From Diospyros lotus (taxonomy: Eukaryota > Streptophyta > Magnoliopsida > Ericales > Ebenaceae), in NCBI RefSeq assembly GCF_014633365.1, contig NC_068352.1, forward strand, positions 34,009,310 to 34,073,309: DNA of 64,000 bases, read 5' to 3'. Shown one piece after another: positions 10,270 through 25,200 of the stretch (position 1 is its first letter; each line of letters opens with the position of its first letter). Under the pieces are notes generated by a model. The model was given only the letters and a program-made list of their open reading frames with translations, searched no databases and was not told the DNA's origin. Made by a program: the position numbers and the translations under genes.

Positions 10270-13200
10270 GTACCGGACAGTCTCTTTACACTTAACTTTA
10301 CATCTTTGTTAAAACTTATTCAGTAACTTGATGGGATTTCATCACATCTAGAATAAAGAAAGCTCCCTTTAAAATTCAGGACATTGATCAAACACCTTTA
10401 CAACCTAAGATTTTATTGTTCATGTGAAGAAATCATTCCCTCCGAATAAGCACCTAAGTTTTCAGTTCATCCAAAAATTGACGAGAGGACCGGTTGTTGG
10501 GGGGCGGGGGGGGCGAAACCTTGATTAAATATCTATGTTTTCAGTTGGTTTGGAAAGATAGAATGTAAGTTGTAAATGTTTTCAGAAAAGTGAACATGGG
10601 TTACCTACCTGGTTCTTCCCTCTGCTAGTAGCTTTTGCTTAGGTCTACTAACGATGTCAAATATCAATTTGGCGGAATCATCTTGCTTATCTATTGCCAT
10701 ATCCAGAAAATTAATTTCATTTAGATGCTGTGTCGTCTGCCTCTCAACATCAATTTTAGTTTCAATCTCCTTGTTGTTTAGCAAATAAAAACTACATCGC
10801 ATTTGTCTATGTTAGCTGCTAGACAAGCATAATCAGAAAGCAACTTGTAATGAAAGGTCAACCTGGAGCGGACAATTTTGGGTGATACATTTTGGTTCTA
10901 TGGTGAATGCTGTTTGGTTTAGAATTCAAATACTACAAACTACTAAATTTTAATGATTAGAGCATCAGCACATCTGAACTTAATTGGTAACCCAATATTG
11001 TATGGGTTACATCTAAAGTACATTATGGATTGTACATAGTGAAATATGCACAATATTGTAGGTGAATTTGATAGTATGTGCCATGGAAGTTAATTTGTTG
11101 ATAAGAGATGAAGCTCAAAGTTATGGCTCAAGTCTATTTGCTACTATTTGGTAGTTAATTTGATTCAATCAAATAAGGGTGTCCCCATTACTTTGTGGGC
11201 GTCGGAGGAGGTTTGTATTTATATTCTACCTTCTATTTTTTGGAAAGAAGCTATTTCCACAAATTGAATCCATGATTTCCTGTCACAAAGGAGCAACCTT
11301 ATTGTTACTACCAAGGCTTGCAATTGTCTATAACCTACTAAAATTCTTCTTCCATAATAGACCCTCATACATCCTCATCAATTGTCTATAACCTTTTCTA
11401 TTTTTGTAGACCACATATATATCTAATTATTATTTTTTGAATAGTTCTCTTTCTTGTTTTGACTGAAAACAAGGCGTCTATTGTTTGGGAAATAATGATT
11501 TTATTTCCTCTCAATGTTCTTTTGTTTTTTTGGCTAGATCTCAATGTTCATATGGCTTGTTTAATTATTATTTTTTTTTATTGATTTTGGCAGAGTTCAA
11601 ATAAGCTGGTTGCTTGGTTGGGACCTTTATTTCTTAATCTCCTTTTGCAATTCCATTTTTTTGGGCTAAGTTTTCCCCACCAGTTTGATATCAATACATT
11701 GGAGGGGTTATAGTTTTAAATTGTTTCTAAGAAAATCTTCCAATCATGGTTTTTAGTTTTCTTTTTTCACTTCAACTTGTTAAAGTATTTCTACTACTAG
11801 TCCATTTCCTTACACTTTGGTTTACTCATTTTTTTTTCTTAAACTTTGTGCCTGATCATGAAACTGACTGTTTTTGTTCAATAACATTTCTGCTACTAAG
11901 AGATGCACTTTTGACTTTTAAGAATCAGTTGATGGATTAACCAATGCTTTACTTGTTTTACTTCTTTTTTCATCCTCTAGATAAGAGTTATGGTGATGAC
12001 AAAGCAACTCTACCTAGCATGTTAAACTTAGTTCCTGCCAAGAACCATCTTCCAGAATTAATTACCTGAGATTAAATGGCACTAGTCTTGTCCATCTAGT
12101 CTGATACAAGTTATACTTAAATGATATGGCCTAGCAATTTGTTTCCTCCCTTTTCTATTTTTATTGGTGCATCGTTTTTGTTATTTCTTGTTTTGTATGG
12201 TCATTTTTATTATCTCTGGCACAGGATCTTGATGAGTTCAAGACGATTCTTAAACCACGCCTGAAACTAATTGTTCAAAATGATGAACGTGAGTGGTTCA
12301 TCGTGTTTGTGTCTAAGGCTCAACCACACAATGATCAGGCCGCCAAGCTTGCAAAGAAAGTATATGCTAAAATAGAGGTTGATTTCAGCTCAAAGAAGCG
12401 GGAAAGGTATGCCTCCAACTGGTTGTGTCATGATTTACTTCTTTGCCAGGTTCTGTATTTTGTTCTCTTGATATCAGTATTAGACCCCTTAGTTATTTAT
12501 CTGTATAGTGCAGTTCATTGCACAATCAACTCTTTGGACGCTATCTTGTAAGAGCTAGCTGGTTTTGCTACTCATTAATAATTATTCCACTCTTTTTGAA
12601 ACAATAGGATGCTAGTAATGGATAATTGGACTATATAAGTTGTAAAAAACAAGTTCTTTGTGAAACAATGATTTTCCTTGCTTAAAGCATGCTTTCCATG
12701 TCCATTATCATATTATTGTTGTAGTCTTCCTTATTTTTCTTTTCAGCCTTCTGTTTTACTGCATTTCAGATTAGGCCCTTTATTATGTCTTAATGCTTTT
12801 CACTTTCATGGTTGATGTTCATGATTATTCAATTAAATTACGATTGAAGTCATACGCATGCTAGTCTTCTATAATCTTACATAGAAGTGTTTAAAAGCAA
12901 TAGGGTATTGTGCTGTTGTTAGAGTGGTTTACTAAATTGAATTAAAGAGAACCCTTCTTGATGAGTTGGAATCAAAGAATCCAGCAAACCTCAGGTGTAT
13001 ATAATAATATTAGGTTCACTTTATATTGAATGCGGTACAATGCAAGAGATGCATGGAAAGTTCCTATTTCATCCTCTAATGCTCCTACAAAATCTTCACA
13101 TAGGTGCTGCAAGCTAGATATGCATGGACCAGAAGCAAATTTTTGGGAAGAGTTGGAGTTTAAAATCATGGAATGCATCAGGAACACACTTGATAAGCGA

Positions 13201-16200
13201 ATACAGTTTTATGAGGATGAGATTCGCAAGCTCAGTGAACAGCGTTTCATGCCAGTTTGGAACTTCTGCAATTTTTTCATCCTGAAGGTAATTGCATTGA
13301 TAAATTTAATGTTCTTGTTATCAACCATGGAATGTTATATGGGGCTACTTTGGCTGCAAGGAGAGTGTTTTTACTGGGAATGTGTATCATTGACTTGCAT
13401 GCTTGCTTTTTTCAATTATGAAATTCTTTTATAAAAGTTTCTTGCGCTAATAGCTTATGGCTCAAACATATGGGGAAATAAGAGCATACATCCTGCTTAA
13501 GAGAAATTTGTCAACTTGTTTAATCTTTTGTGTTCTTTGAGCCCTACATTTGAAGTTATGTGCACATATTTGTCTGGAAGTGTTCTCTTCTTGGAGATAT
13601 TTCTTTTTCCCTCTTTTGAATAGTAAATTTTCTCAATATCCAGGAAAGTTTGGCTTTCATGTTTGAAATGGCTCATCTCCATGAAGATTCATTACGTGAA
13701 TATGATGAACTTGAGCTCTGCTACTTGGAAACAGGTGCATATGCATATTTTCCCTGGTTTTTCACCTCTACTACATTGTTATGATGCAAATAGTAAGAAT
13801 ATCTTTCTAATTTCAATGATAAGGAATGTTGGAAAAGTATAGTTTATGCACGTCTCAGTGCATTGCTTTGTTCATGGCATGAATGGTGCAAATTGTATTT
13901 ATACTTTAAAATTTCGGTGGCAATGGCATTGGCACATCACTGGAAAGGAAAAAGTATGATCTATTGACATCTCATGTATTTTCAGGCTCCAATTTGCTTT
14001 AGCCTTTCTATCTTCTAAGTATATGAACCCTTTTCTATCCAGAGGGGAAAAAGAAAAAAAAAGATCCAACTTAATAAATGTAATTGAAAATAATGGCAAC
14101 TTTTAAAAATTTTGGTTGATATTTACTTGGCAGACCTGAAGTTTAGCCAAATGTATTGCACCTAAAAGGTTCAATATTTGAGGTGCCCTACTGGAGTGCC
14201 ATGCCTTCTATTAGTTGAATTGTATTCACTGTGTCAGGAACCTAGGATGTATAATAGCTTACAGTAGGGGTCAGTGTAGCAGATTATCCCTCAGGAGTAG
14301 TTAATTCTGTTAAGTTGTTAGCAGTAGTTATTTTGCTTCTTGTATTTTTGTTAAGCTGTTGAAGTAATTATATGTTGCCACAATTCCCGCTTCGCACAGA
14401 CCCTCAAGAAAGACAACAACCCTCAAGAAAGACAATAACCCTCACACGAAATTGGACAGATTAGGAAAGAACAAGAAAACAACACAAACACACAAAGAAC
14501 ACTGGGATTTATCTTGGTTTGGATATCCTTTTAAATAGGAATACCCTACGTCTAGACTGATGAGGCTTTGGTTTCCACTATCTTGAAATCATAAAGATGA
14601 TACATGCACTGCACTCACAGCCCTATACACAAATTGTTCTAACAGAGATTACAAGAGATTACAAAGCACCAGTGTTTTAAAACGCGCTAGACGCTAGTCG
14701 GGCACTAGACTGGGGTCTAGCGCCGAGGCGGACTGCTGTTTTTTTTTTTTAAGTTTTTGATGCAACAGAAACTTATATATATATATTGTTATAAATTGGG
14801 AGCACTAGCAGCCTTGTAATCCTCCAAGAAACCGATCAAACACTCCTCAAAATCACTCACAACTCACCAGCCAACACACCACAACACAAACATATAATAA
14901 AGAACAGAAATAGAAGCATAAGCAGAACAAGAAAGAAACATCAAATCACATGAGACGCAGCCTTTTATACTGGTTCAAGCCAATTGAATTGGCTCTACAT
15001 CCAGCAGTCCAACACCCTCCATCGAGCAGCTTTATTTAGTAGAAATTGACCAGTACAAAACTCAATCTCTCATACAATTCTATCGCTCAAGTACAATCCC
15101 TCATTTACTCCAAAAAAGCCTAAGAACTCATACATAAGCCTCACTTTTTCTAGAACATGTACTCACAATAGCAACCGAGAGCTTGAAAAGATATTGGATT
15201 TCTCTAGACTACCCCGCCTTACCCTCTTATTTATAGAAGAGGTGGAACCCCCTTATAATTAATTAAATATGGGATATTACATTTAGACCCCCAAAGATAC
15301 AACAATTACACTTAAAGAAATAAAACTCTTAACTGCCTAAAATAAATCCAGCCGATAAATTTTCAAAGCTTGCACTGATCTCCTATCATCTATCTCAAGG
15401 CAAACACAACAATTCTCTACCATTTGCCTTGAGATCTTCAACCCGATAGACTGAATATGCCCTATCTCGGAATGATGGAAAAAACCTGATCAAATCAAAA
15501 CACAAAACACATTAAAGGAAAACAAACAATGCTGTAACTAATACAGTGAAACACCTTTGGATAATTTCCAGCTGCACTTAACTAAACCTGCAACTCTCAT
15601 TAGAATTATCTTCCTCCTCAAGGGGCTTTTTCTAATGAATATATTCCTAACATCAATATGATTGGTCTCTCCATGGTGGGACTAAATTCTAAACCAATTT
15701 GAACTGCCCATTGGCTATCCCAACTTGGCATCACCTTTAGGTTTTCTGCTGCACAAACTGTAATTTATACCCCCTAAAAAATACATGGCTTTTCATCTAG
15801 GTACACTCCACCATAAACCAAATCCATACATGATGTTATTCCTTAATTTCAAAGGTTCCATCCTTTTACACAACATCACAGTGAACCTCACCTGGATTGG
15901 CCTTTCCAATGCTAGACTTTATTCCTAGCTCCCCAAAAACCGGTCTTTAGGCTTTACCATTGTCCTTCCTTCTCATGTTTGTTTCAAACAAACAAGACTG
16001 CTCGAATTTTCTTTTAATTCTTCTCTATCTACCTACCAGTCTACCAAGATATGCTTAAGATTAGGGTAACCTAGGCTGCCTTAAGCTGTCCAAACCCTAT
16101 TCCAATCTCTATGCCTTAGTATTTCCCAGCTTATCCTTCCTCCACACTCTCAAACACTGATCTAAACACTCAGCTACACTTTGAGAGTTCTATTTGGAGA

Positions 16201-19200
16201 AAATACCAATGTAGCTGCCTCTCAATATACTAGGCATACCATTGGAATACTCACAGCTTCCACATGCACTCAATTTTAAGCCTTTTGGACTCTTCCAATC
16301 TTATATCTTACCTAAGGAATTAGCATCATGGAATTACTATCATTCCTAGAGAGACCTTCTAAGCAATCAACCTTGCTTACCTTTCCCTCTAGCCTCTTAT
16401 CCCTTGGCTAAACTATAAGATCACTTTTCTCTTAGTTTCCACATGGATAATTAGCTGTTTGTGATATCTATTTGATCCAAAGTTAAGCCTTTATGAGCTG
16501 TCATACCTGATGGCCATTTGCCTAGCCTTTCTCCCTAGGCTTTTCCCCATTTCCAGCTTTTTCTTAACTTACAAATAGACACTTACACAACACTCCACCC
16601 ATTTAACCTAAGAGATCTTCCGCCTACGTCCAAGATTCTCCTCAAATTTACATGGCTCCATGCCATTCATTTGGACAAGAGTGCATCACCTCTTCTTATA
16701 CAAGTGGTTCCATTTTTCAGCCTATTCCTTAGCACTCAAAACCAGTGCCTAATCATCCTTTACAACCCAACATTCCATACCTCACTGGTACTTTCTTGTG
16801 GTTCTATCTATTTCTCATCCTAGGCAACACTCTAAACCTTCTACTCCCTTGCTCATTATCAGTTTGATGATTCTATATCCCTTTCCTTGCTTAGTCTGGA
16901 TTTTGATCATCATGGGCTACACCATACAAGACAACACTTGCACACACCATTTCCCCTCACTGTTCACAAGGACCCTCACTGCAAGAGCCAAAGCTATCTT
17001 AAACACTAGCTTCCTCCCTCTCACAATCCAGCCAAGCTTACACAATGAATATGACCAATTTTTTTTCCAGATTTCCCTATTGCTATACCCTGGTTCATAG
17101 GCTAGTTTCGGACATTCCCAAAGGATTATACATGCTGTTTTATTTTTCCAGCATCCCAGATTCCATCCATTGCCCTTAGCATCAGCTAATTTCATGGTAG
17201 AGTTTTCTCACATAGGTAAGTGTTAAACCGAGAACTCTAATAAACCAAGAATCACTTAGAAACCTCACCGAATTCAATCAACATTCAAAACAGGAAGGTA
17301 AACAATTAGAACAGAATTAAAATAGAAAAGAAAACCAAACCAGATTGTAGCACACATGATATACCCTGGTTCATGCCATCTACATGGCACTACATCCAGC
17401 AATCCAAGAAGCAACCAATCCACTAGAATTGTATGCAAACCCAGTACAAGAATACCCCTCTTTTGCCTCTCCTTGCCTCTCGAATACAATACTCTAACAA
17501 AAGACAACAAGAACTATAATCACACAGCTCTTTCTCTCGCCTCTCACTGTATCTGAACACACGGGAATGAAAGATACAATTGATTGATGATCGAACTGAC
17601 CTCCGCACCCAGCTATTTATAAACTAGAGGGGCCGAACTACCTAAGGGAAAATAACTAACTTATAAAAGTCAAAACTACCCTTAGAAATTACAATTAGTT
17701 ACATTTAAATCCTGATAACTAATTGCTGCCGAATCATCTTTTATTTCTTCCTGATTTCTCCCATAATTCCAGCATTCTATTACTTTGGGCAAAACAGTAA
17801 CAGTAAGAACCCTAGGCGAACCCTAGGATCCTAACACACTGATATATTTTGGCAAGATCAATTAAGTTCTTAGAAATTTTTTCTGAATTTAGGAGAGCCG
17901 CTGACTCATTGTCACCAAAGATGTCTCTATATAGAAAACACCAAGCTTCTTCTCAAGCTTTGTTGCCCCAAATGGCGAAATCTAAGCAAGAGATGGGCTG
18001 AGCAAACAAACCAGACAAATTTTCTGCCTCAATCTATCTGCAGCTTTGTATTTAGGTTAGTGAGCGAAAAATATAACGAGAGCTTTTCAAGATCTTGCAA
18101 ATGAGATAGAAGGCTTTAGTGCCCAAGGAAATGGAGGAAACATCTGGTTAAGAGGGGTAGAAGGGAGGATAAGGATGATTGGCTATGAGGTGCAGTGAGT
18201 CAGAAAAAAGCTCCAATCAATGTCCTCCATGAGATAGAGGAGATGATTATTTGGCTTGATGCAGGGGGGATGCCAGCAGGTGGATAGATTAAGTTAAGCC
18301 TATCTATAGGAATAATTGTGAGGAAGAAAGACTGCCGCTATTTTGTTCTACAAGAGCAGTCCAGAGGTTGGAGTGTAGTGGTTCAGGTCATGCTAAAGTT
18401 TATGCACTCTATTCATCAGATTGGTAAGGATCTCATACAGCTTTTTTAGAATTAGCAGAGGCTCCAGTAGGCTGGAGGTAGAGCTTCAGGTTTCTCAATA
18501 TTGTTCTCCTTTATATTTCTCCCTAGATAAAACTTGAAGAAAGAGTATGGACCTGGAGAATCAAGGGGGATGATGTACTTCTGGACTGGTGACTTCCTGC
18601 TGGAAGGTGATTTAGGCCAAAATATGCTTGGAACTGGCATGGATATAGGTGTTGGGCACTCTAGTTTACTTATTGTACTAAACTTCATTCAGCAACAATG
18701 GGGGACATGGTGAGAAATGACGTCAAAGTTGGGCTAGAATATGGATAACTGGTAACCGATTTAATTCCCTAGCCTTATAACATGGTTGGGGTTGATTTGA
18801 TGGTGAGTTCTCGTGTGGATTGAATTGGGTGTTGGGAGTATGTTTAAAAGATTTTGCTCACGAATGAGGTAGCTAGGGTTTTTGGTTCTCTATGGTGAGA
18901 ATAAACGAGGTGCACATGCTTCATGTTTGAGGTGTTGTAGGTTATTCTTATATCGACCCTAAGGGTAAATCAGTAAAGGAGCCGGTAGTAGCTGTTAGTT
19001 GTTATCTAGCTGGGGGTTAGGAGGTTAGGGGGTTAGCTAACAGTACTGCCTTGCTGTTATTGTTATCTTGGGAGCACATAGAATTAGTTTCTTTAGTCGG
19101 AATTCACTACCTCACAAGCACACACAACTCATAGTTTAATTTGAAGATCAAATAGATATGAAGAAAACATAATAAAAAATTGATAGAAATTAATTCAAAC

Positions 19201-22200
19201 CACAGAAGAACACAAAGTCTTATTCTGGTTTAGATTGCCCTTTAGGACAACCCTCCATCGAGCCTTCAAAACCTCCGAGAGCAGCCTTCCTTTGATTTAC
19301 TAGAATGCGATCAATACAAAACTTCTTCCTCACGATTACAATCTTTCAAGATTACAAAGAACTATTCTATGACACATCCTTTCCTCTTTTGCTTTCTTGT
19401 GAGAATAATACATCGCCTTTTGACTGCCTAGCCCATTGTCCTATTTATAGAAGATAGGACGTCAACTTCTAGGTACTTTATAACTGGTATGGATATTACC
19501 GGTTTTAACCCCAACTTAATTCTAAATACAAGTTGGTAATTGCCTATCTATACCCTTTAAATTCCGATGCATTCTTACTGCCAATCATCAGGATTACTCG
19601 AGACAACACTCTAACAAAGCTCCACTATTGTCTTGAGTAAGATCCATTCCTTTCTTTATCCATCAAAGCCTTGACCTGCTCTCCTTTTGGCTTCAGCATG
19701 ATATATACCTGATCACCAACACAAACAAACATTAAGAATTTTCAAACAATGCTGTAATTTGGACAAAGGAACCGGTTTGGTAAAAATATCAGCTGCATTA
19801 TTTTCTCCAGCAACCTTAACTTGGTTTACTTCCTCCTCTTCAAGGATCTCCCTAATAAAATGATACCTAATATCGATATGTTTGGTTCTTTCATGGTGGG
19901 ATTGATTCTTAGCCAAGTGGATTGCACTTTGGCTATCACACCTTAACTCAACCTTAACATTTCTTCCTAGGAGTTCACCCACAATCCCTTTTAACCGAAG
20001 ACCTTCCTTAATTGCTTCCGTAACAGCAATGTACTCAGCCTCAGTGGTGGAAAGAGCCACCACAGGCTGCAGGTTGGTCTTCCAGCTTATGGTAGAATTC
20101 CATAGTTGAAAAACATATCTGGTTGAGGATCTCCTCCTATCTAGATCTGATGCATAATCAACATCCGAAAATCCTATAATGCAAGGTTCTTCTTCTAGCT
20201 TTGGTCCACCATAAACCAAAGCCATATATAATGTTCCTTTCACATATCTCAGTGTCCATTTCATAGCATCCCAGTGCGTCCTACCTGGGTTGGCCATAAA
20301 TCTGCTAGATGCACTCATAGAGTGAGCCAAATCCGGCCTTGTACAGACCATGCTGTACATTAGACTGCCACTGCATTTGAGGAAGGAATCTTACTCATTT
20401 CTCTCATGTTTGCTTTACTACTTGGGGACTGCTTGTGGGAGAGTTTAAAGTGCTGTGCAAAGGGGACTGAAACCTCCTTTGCATCCAACATATTAAACTT
20501 CTTAACCAGCTTGCTAAGGTATGTCTTTTGGGATTTTTGTTTCACCATCTAAAGCTTCTTCCAATCCTAAGTTCCCTAGCAAAGCCCTAATTTTCATTTT
20601 CAGAGGCCAAAATCATTCTGACTATCAAACTTTTCAATATCATATCTAGTGGCCGACATTCTTGACACTATTTCTATGACAAAAAATTCAAACAATGAAA
20701 ATCTTTGGCTTTTCTTGATCCTAAAGACTGGCTCTAATACCAAGTTGTTATCTTTGGAGCACTTAGAATTAGTTTCTTTAGTCGGAATTCACTGCCTTAC
20801 AAGCGCACACAACTCACAGTTTAAACGAATTTGAAGATCAGATAGATATGAAGAAAACATAATGAAAAATTGACATAAATTAAATCAAACCAAAGAAGGA
20901 ACACAAAGTCTTATCCTGGTTCAGTTGCCCCTTAGGACAACCCTACATCCAACCTCCAAAACCTCCGAGAACAGCCTTTCTTTGATTTACTAGAATGCGA
21001 TCAGTACAAAACTTCTTTCTCACGATTACAAGCTTTCAAGATTACAAAGAACTATTCTATGACACAACCTTTCCTCTTTTGCTTTCTCGTGAGAATAATA
21101 CGTCGCTTTTTGAATGCCTAGCCCACTGTCCTATTTATAGAAGATAGATGTTAACTTCTAGATACTTTATAACCGGTATGGATATTACCGGTTTTAACCC
21201 TCAACTTAATTCTAAATACAAGTTGGTCACCGCCTATCTATACCCTTTAAATTCTGATGCATTCTTATTGCCAATCATCAGGATTACTCGAGACAACACT
21301 TTAACAGTTATGTTAGTTAGGGGTGGTGTTATATTGTTAGAGTTGCTGTTATGGTTGCTGCTAGAGGCTCTATAAGAGACCTATGGCAGTAAGAGGAAGG
21401 ATCATGGATTGATTGAGTAAAGCATCCTGTTTTCCCTCCCCACCCTTCTCTCTCCCTCTCTACGTCTAAAACCTTTCATTTCCTTCTCCATTTCTCCTCC
21501 TTTCTGTTCTGTTTTCTCCCTCCATTTCTGTTATTTCTTCTTCAATTTCCTATTCAAACCCTAGGAAACCCTAGAGTCTTGACATCTTATTGTTGCAAGC
21601 AGTTCAGAGTCTTTGGCCCAATTTAAATTTGTTGAATCTAGTGGGTACTATTAAAGCTATTAGAGAGAGGAAGGCCTTGTGTGAATAAAAGTGGGTGTTG
21701 AACATGGCAAGGGAGACAGATTGGAAGGGTGAGAGCCCTTAAAACCACCAAAGAGATGTTCTAAAAGCCCTAATTATATCGAAGATGTTGCACTAGAATG
21801 CTGGGGGCTAAGGCAGCGGATGTTTATCTTTATCAAGGAATGTCAATAGTGTAATGGCCTATGGCCGCCTCATGGCTGATGAAGTCAGTGGGATCATTAT
21901 CTCAAATATGGAGACGTGTGTGAATGGGATCATGTTCTAAAGATGGTTTGTATCTCTCTCTTGTATTTTGTCAAGGTGATTGCCTGATTGAGGAAGAGAG
22001 TGGGGCCTTGACTAAAACCACTCTAACCCCTGATTTAGATGTCCTTGGAAATTGTATGCAGCAGTAGACATTTTGACCCTGCCTCAGCCTATGTTGCTAG
22101 AATGGTCCCGTAACTGCAGATCAGCAAGTTATGGAGAGATCATATGGAGTAAACCAACTCCTGAAGGCGGAAAGAGATTCTTGGACTCCCAGTTTCCTCA

Positions 22201-25200
22201 TGGCAGAAGGTTTCAAGTATGCTTACTGATAATGGCTCACAGGTAGTGCATGGGTTGAGCTAGCTTAAATGAGGCCTGATCTTCAAGGGAGAAATTGTGG
22301 AGATATCAGAGTGCCACCTAACAAATATGGAACATGGTGTATGTGAAGGTGTTGCTGACATGAGCATGACTTGGTGTCCAACCTAGGCAGGTGATGAACA
22401 TGTACAACACTATATAATAATATTTTATTTCATGAAAAGATATATTGCTTTTGACAAGTTGTAAAAGTTGTAGGTCTCTTAATTATTATGTTTTTTTGTT
22501 GTTGTAATGTTTATAAAAATTGCAATTCTGGATCCTTGTGTGTCAGCAATACCAGATTTTATTGAAGACATTTCCAAGCTATTGATTTGCGTGTGAAAAT
22601 TCTCAACTTAGGTTCATCACATCTTCAATCTTTTCCCCCTTTATCATTTCACACAAGTTCTAGAACATGGTATCCTTACTGTACGGGTTTATTTTCCCTT
22701 CTATTGTTTTAGACATGTGCTAAGATTTCAAGTAACTTGATACTTGCTAGGCCATCTGATATATGTAGCCTTTCACCTCCCTATTAGGCTGGAGATCAAG
22801 ACTAATTGAGCTAGATAGTGCTTGTTGTGCCCTACCTATCTCATGAAGATACTCGGGATACCTATTGCTACCAATAAAACTTTGCCTAAGCTCTCTAGAT
22901 TTTGCTCATTTGTGATTGGGACATCATGGGTTCGACTTGTGGAAACTGCCTTTTTGCAAAAAAAACAAGGGGAAGACTGTGTATGAATATGATCATTCCC
23001 CAACTCTTGCAAACTAAGGAGTTTTGTGCACTAGGGATGCCCATTAATCGAAATCTTGGAATGCTCTTCAATGATTGTTCATGCTTTTGCATTTAGTATG
23101 CCTAAGAATAGCTTCTTATTTGTTGTAGGAATCCACTATAACATCTTCATTTCTGTTAGTCATATTTCATACATGTTGGTAGAAGTGACAAAATTAACAC
23201 ACACACGCGTGCGTGTGAAGGATTTGAACTGAGAAATCAAGATCATTGCAAATGATCTTCTCCATGTCAACCTGGTTGTCTCCCCAGCTCTTCATTGTCC
23301 TCTCTCATTCTTGCAAACTTCCATACACCTTTATCTTTTGGTAGACACAAAGTTGAATATGAACCAAGGAACTCTAGAAGTCTAATTGATGCCCCCGCCC
23401 CCACCCCCACACACAAATTAGCCCAAGCAAATTTTTCTCTATAAAGTTCTTGTGAACATTAATGGAAATATTACTTTTGTTATATTATGTTTTCTCAGAC
23501 ATTATTATCTTCTCTAGATTCATGGAATTAAGTTGTTTTTAACTCTTTCTCTCTCCTATCCTTTTCCATTGCGATGCAGTTAATATGAACGGAAAACAAT
23601 GGGACTTTGGAGGAATGGACCATGGAGATGATCAGGCTGCTCTGCTAAACCCTGGGAATAAACCATTGACGCAGATTATTCAAGATGATTCATTTAGAGA
23701 ATTTGAATTCAAACAATATCTCTTTGCCTGCCAAGCAAAGGTTTGCAAGACTCAAATAATGGTTGACTTGGGTTGGTTCTATCTTAGTATTGTCTCTTTC
23801 CTTCATATTGATGCTTACAATTGAATATCCTTTACTTGAACTTGCTTTTACTGAGCATGCCGTGGCTCACTTTTTTTTACTTCAGCCTAGATTGACATTT
23901 AGATGCAATTGTGCATTCTTAGTATAATCTAGAATTATATGCAAAGAAATAGAAAATAGCTGAGTATCTTTAACCAAGTATTGAATAAGGAGCAATAGGA
24001 GTATGTTTAAAGGTCCTTTTTTGTGTCACTTGCCATACATTAATAACTAACTAGTTGCCTTTTTGAATAAAATTAATAGATAACTCTTTGTAGCTTTTGT
24101 GATCATCATGCAAAAAAAAGGCTGAGTGTTGTACTACAAAAAGTAACATGTATGATTCCAAGGCTTTTCATGCAAGCATTGTAAAAGAAAATTGCAAGGT
24201 TGTGTTTGGACAAGGACTTCAACAAATGATGTCATTTGAATTCTAGAAGTTGAAATGCTTGCATTTCAAATTATGTAGTGCGAAATGATATGTTTGAATT
24301 TGAACAAGCCTAGAGGAATTAGGAATAAACTCTATGCAAATAGGGGTGAACGGAAAATATCAACTTCACACTTTTTCTATGATACATGCAGCCTATTAAA
24401 TACAAAAAATTTAACTAAAATCTAGGAATTTAAATTACAAATACAACAATAGATGAGAAATTTTCTCCTAAATTTTTTGCTAAGTTTCCTCGTACTTCTT
24501 AGGAATAGATGAAGCCTCGTCTTTTCCTATTTCTTTGGAACAGTTGGGGCTTTATCTCTTTTCTATTCAATCTGGTCTTTCGGTTCTTCTTTATCGTGAA
24601 TTCCTCTTCAACACTCCTCCTCAAGCTGGTAAATAAATGTCTTTCATTCCATGTTTGCCTCTAATCAGCTCAAATCCTTGTTTGTTCATTGGCTTACTGA
24701 GGATATCAGCTTCTTGTATACCTGTAGGAATATATACCAGATTGATACCACCATCTTCAATCATTTGCTTGGTAAAATGTCTATCTATCTTCACATGTTT
24801 CATCCGGTCATGTTGGACAGATTATTTACTATACTTATAGCAAACTTGCTGTCACAGTATAGCCTTACAGGAGTAGCATTTTGTATCTTCAAATCTTTCA
24901 TACATTTTTCCAGCCATATTACCTCACATACACCTTGAGCCATATTACCTCACATATACCTTGGGCTATGGCTCGGTATTCTGCCTCAGTACTACTTCTA
25001 ACCACTACACTTTGCTTCTTACTCCTCCATGTCACCAGGGTTTCCCAAACCTTAGTGTAGAACCTAGAAGCGGGTTTATGTCATGAACCTAGGGTTCATA
25101 ATGGGTTGGAATCGGCAATCAGAAGGATCCGATTGATTTAGAACCAAGAATTGACAGATTTGGGGAAGAAAATGAGAAGAAAGAGAGGGAGAAATAGAAG

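Larger units (their letters stand above)
19061..21306 (-). mobile_element. Internally deleted Ty1/copia element with perfect 5-bp duplication
   Basis: Two similar LTRs (19,061-19,616 and 20,746-21,306) flank only about 1.1 kb of interior, where a full copia element would have over 4 kb. The 5-bp duplication GTTAT lies at 19,056-19,060 and 21,307-21,311. On the minus strand the order is 5' LTR, primer-binding site, the start of gag, then directly the end of reverse transcriptase and RNase H, then the 3' LTR. Without most of gag, protease, integrase and most of RT it is non-autonomous. Confidence 0.93.

Noticed and set aside
17221..17836. Partner LTR of 14,787-15,411
   Set aside because: Only partial similarity, no primer-binding site beside it and no matching target duplication, so I kept it as a separate LTR-like segment.
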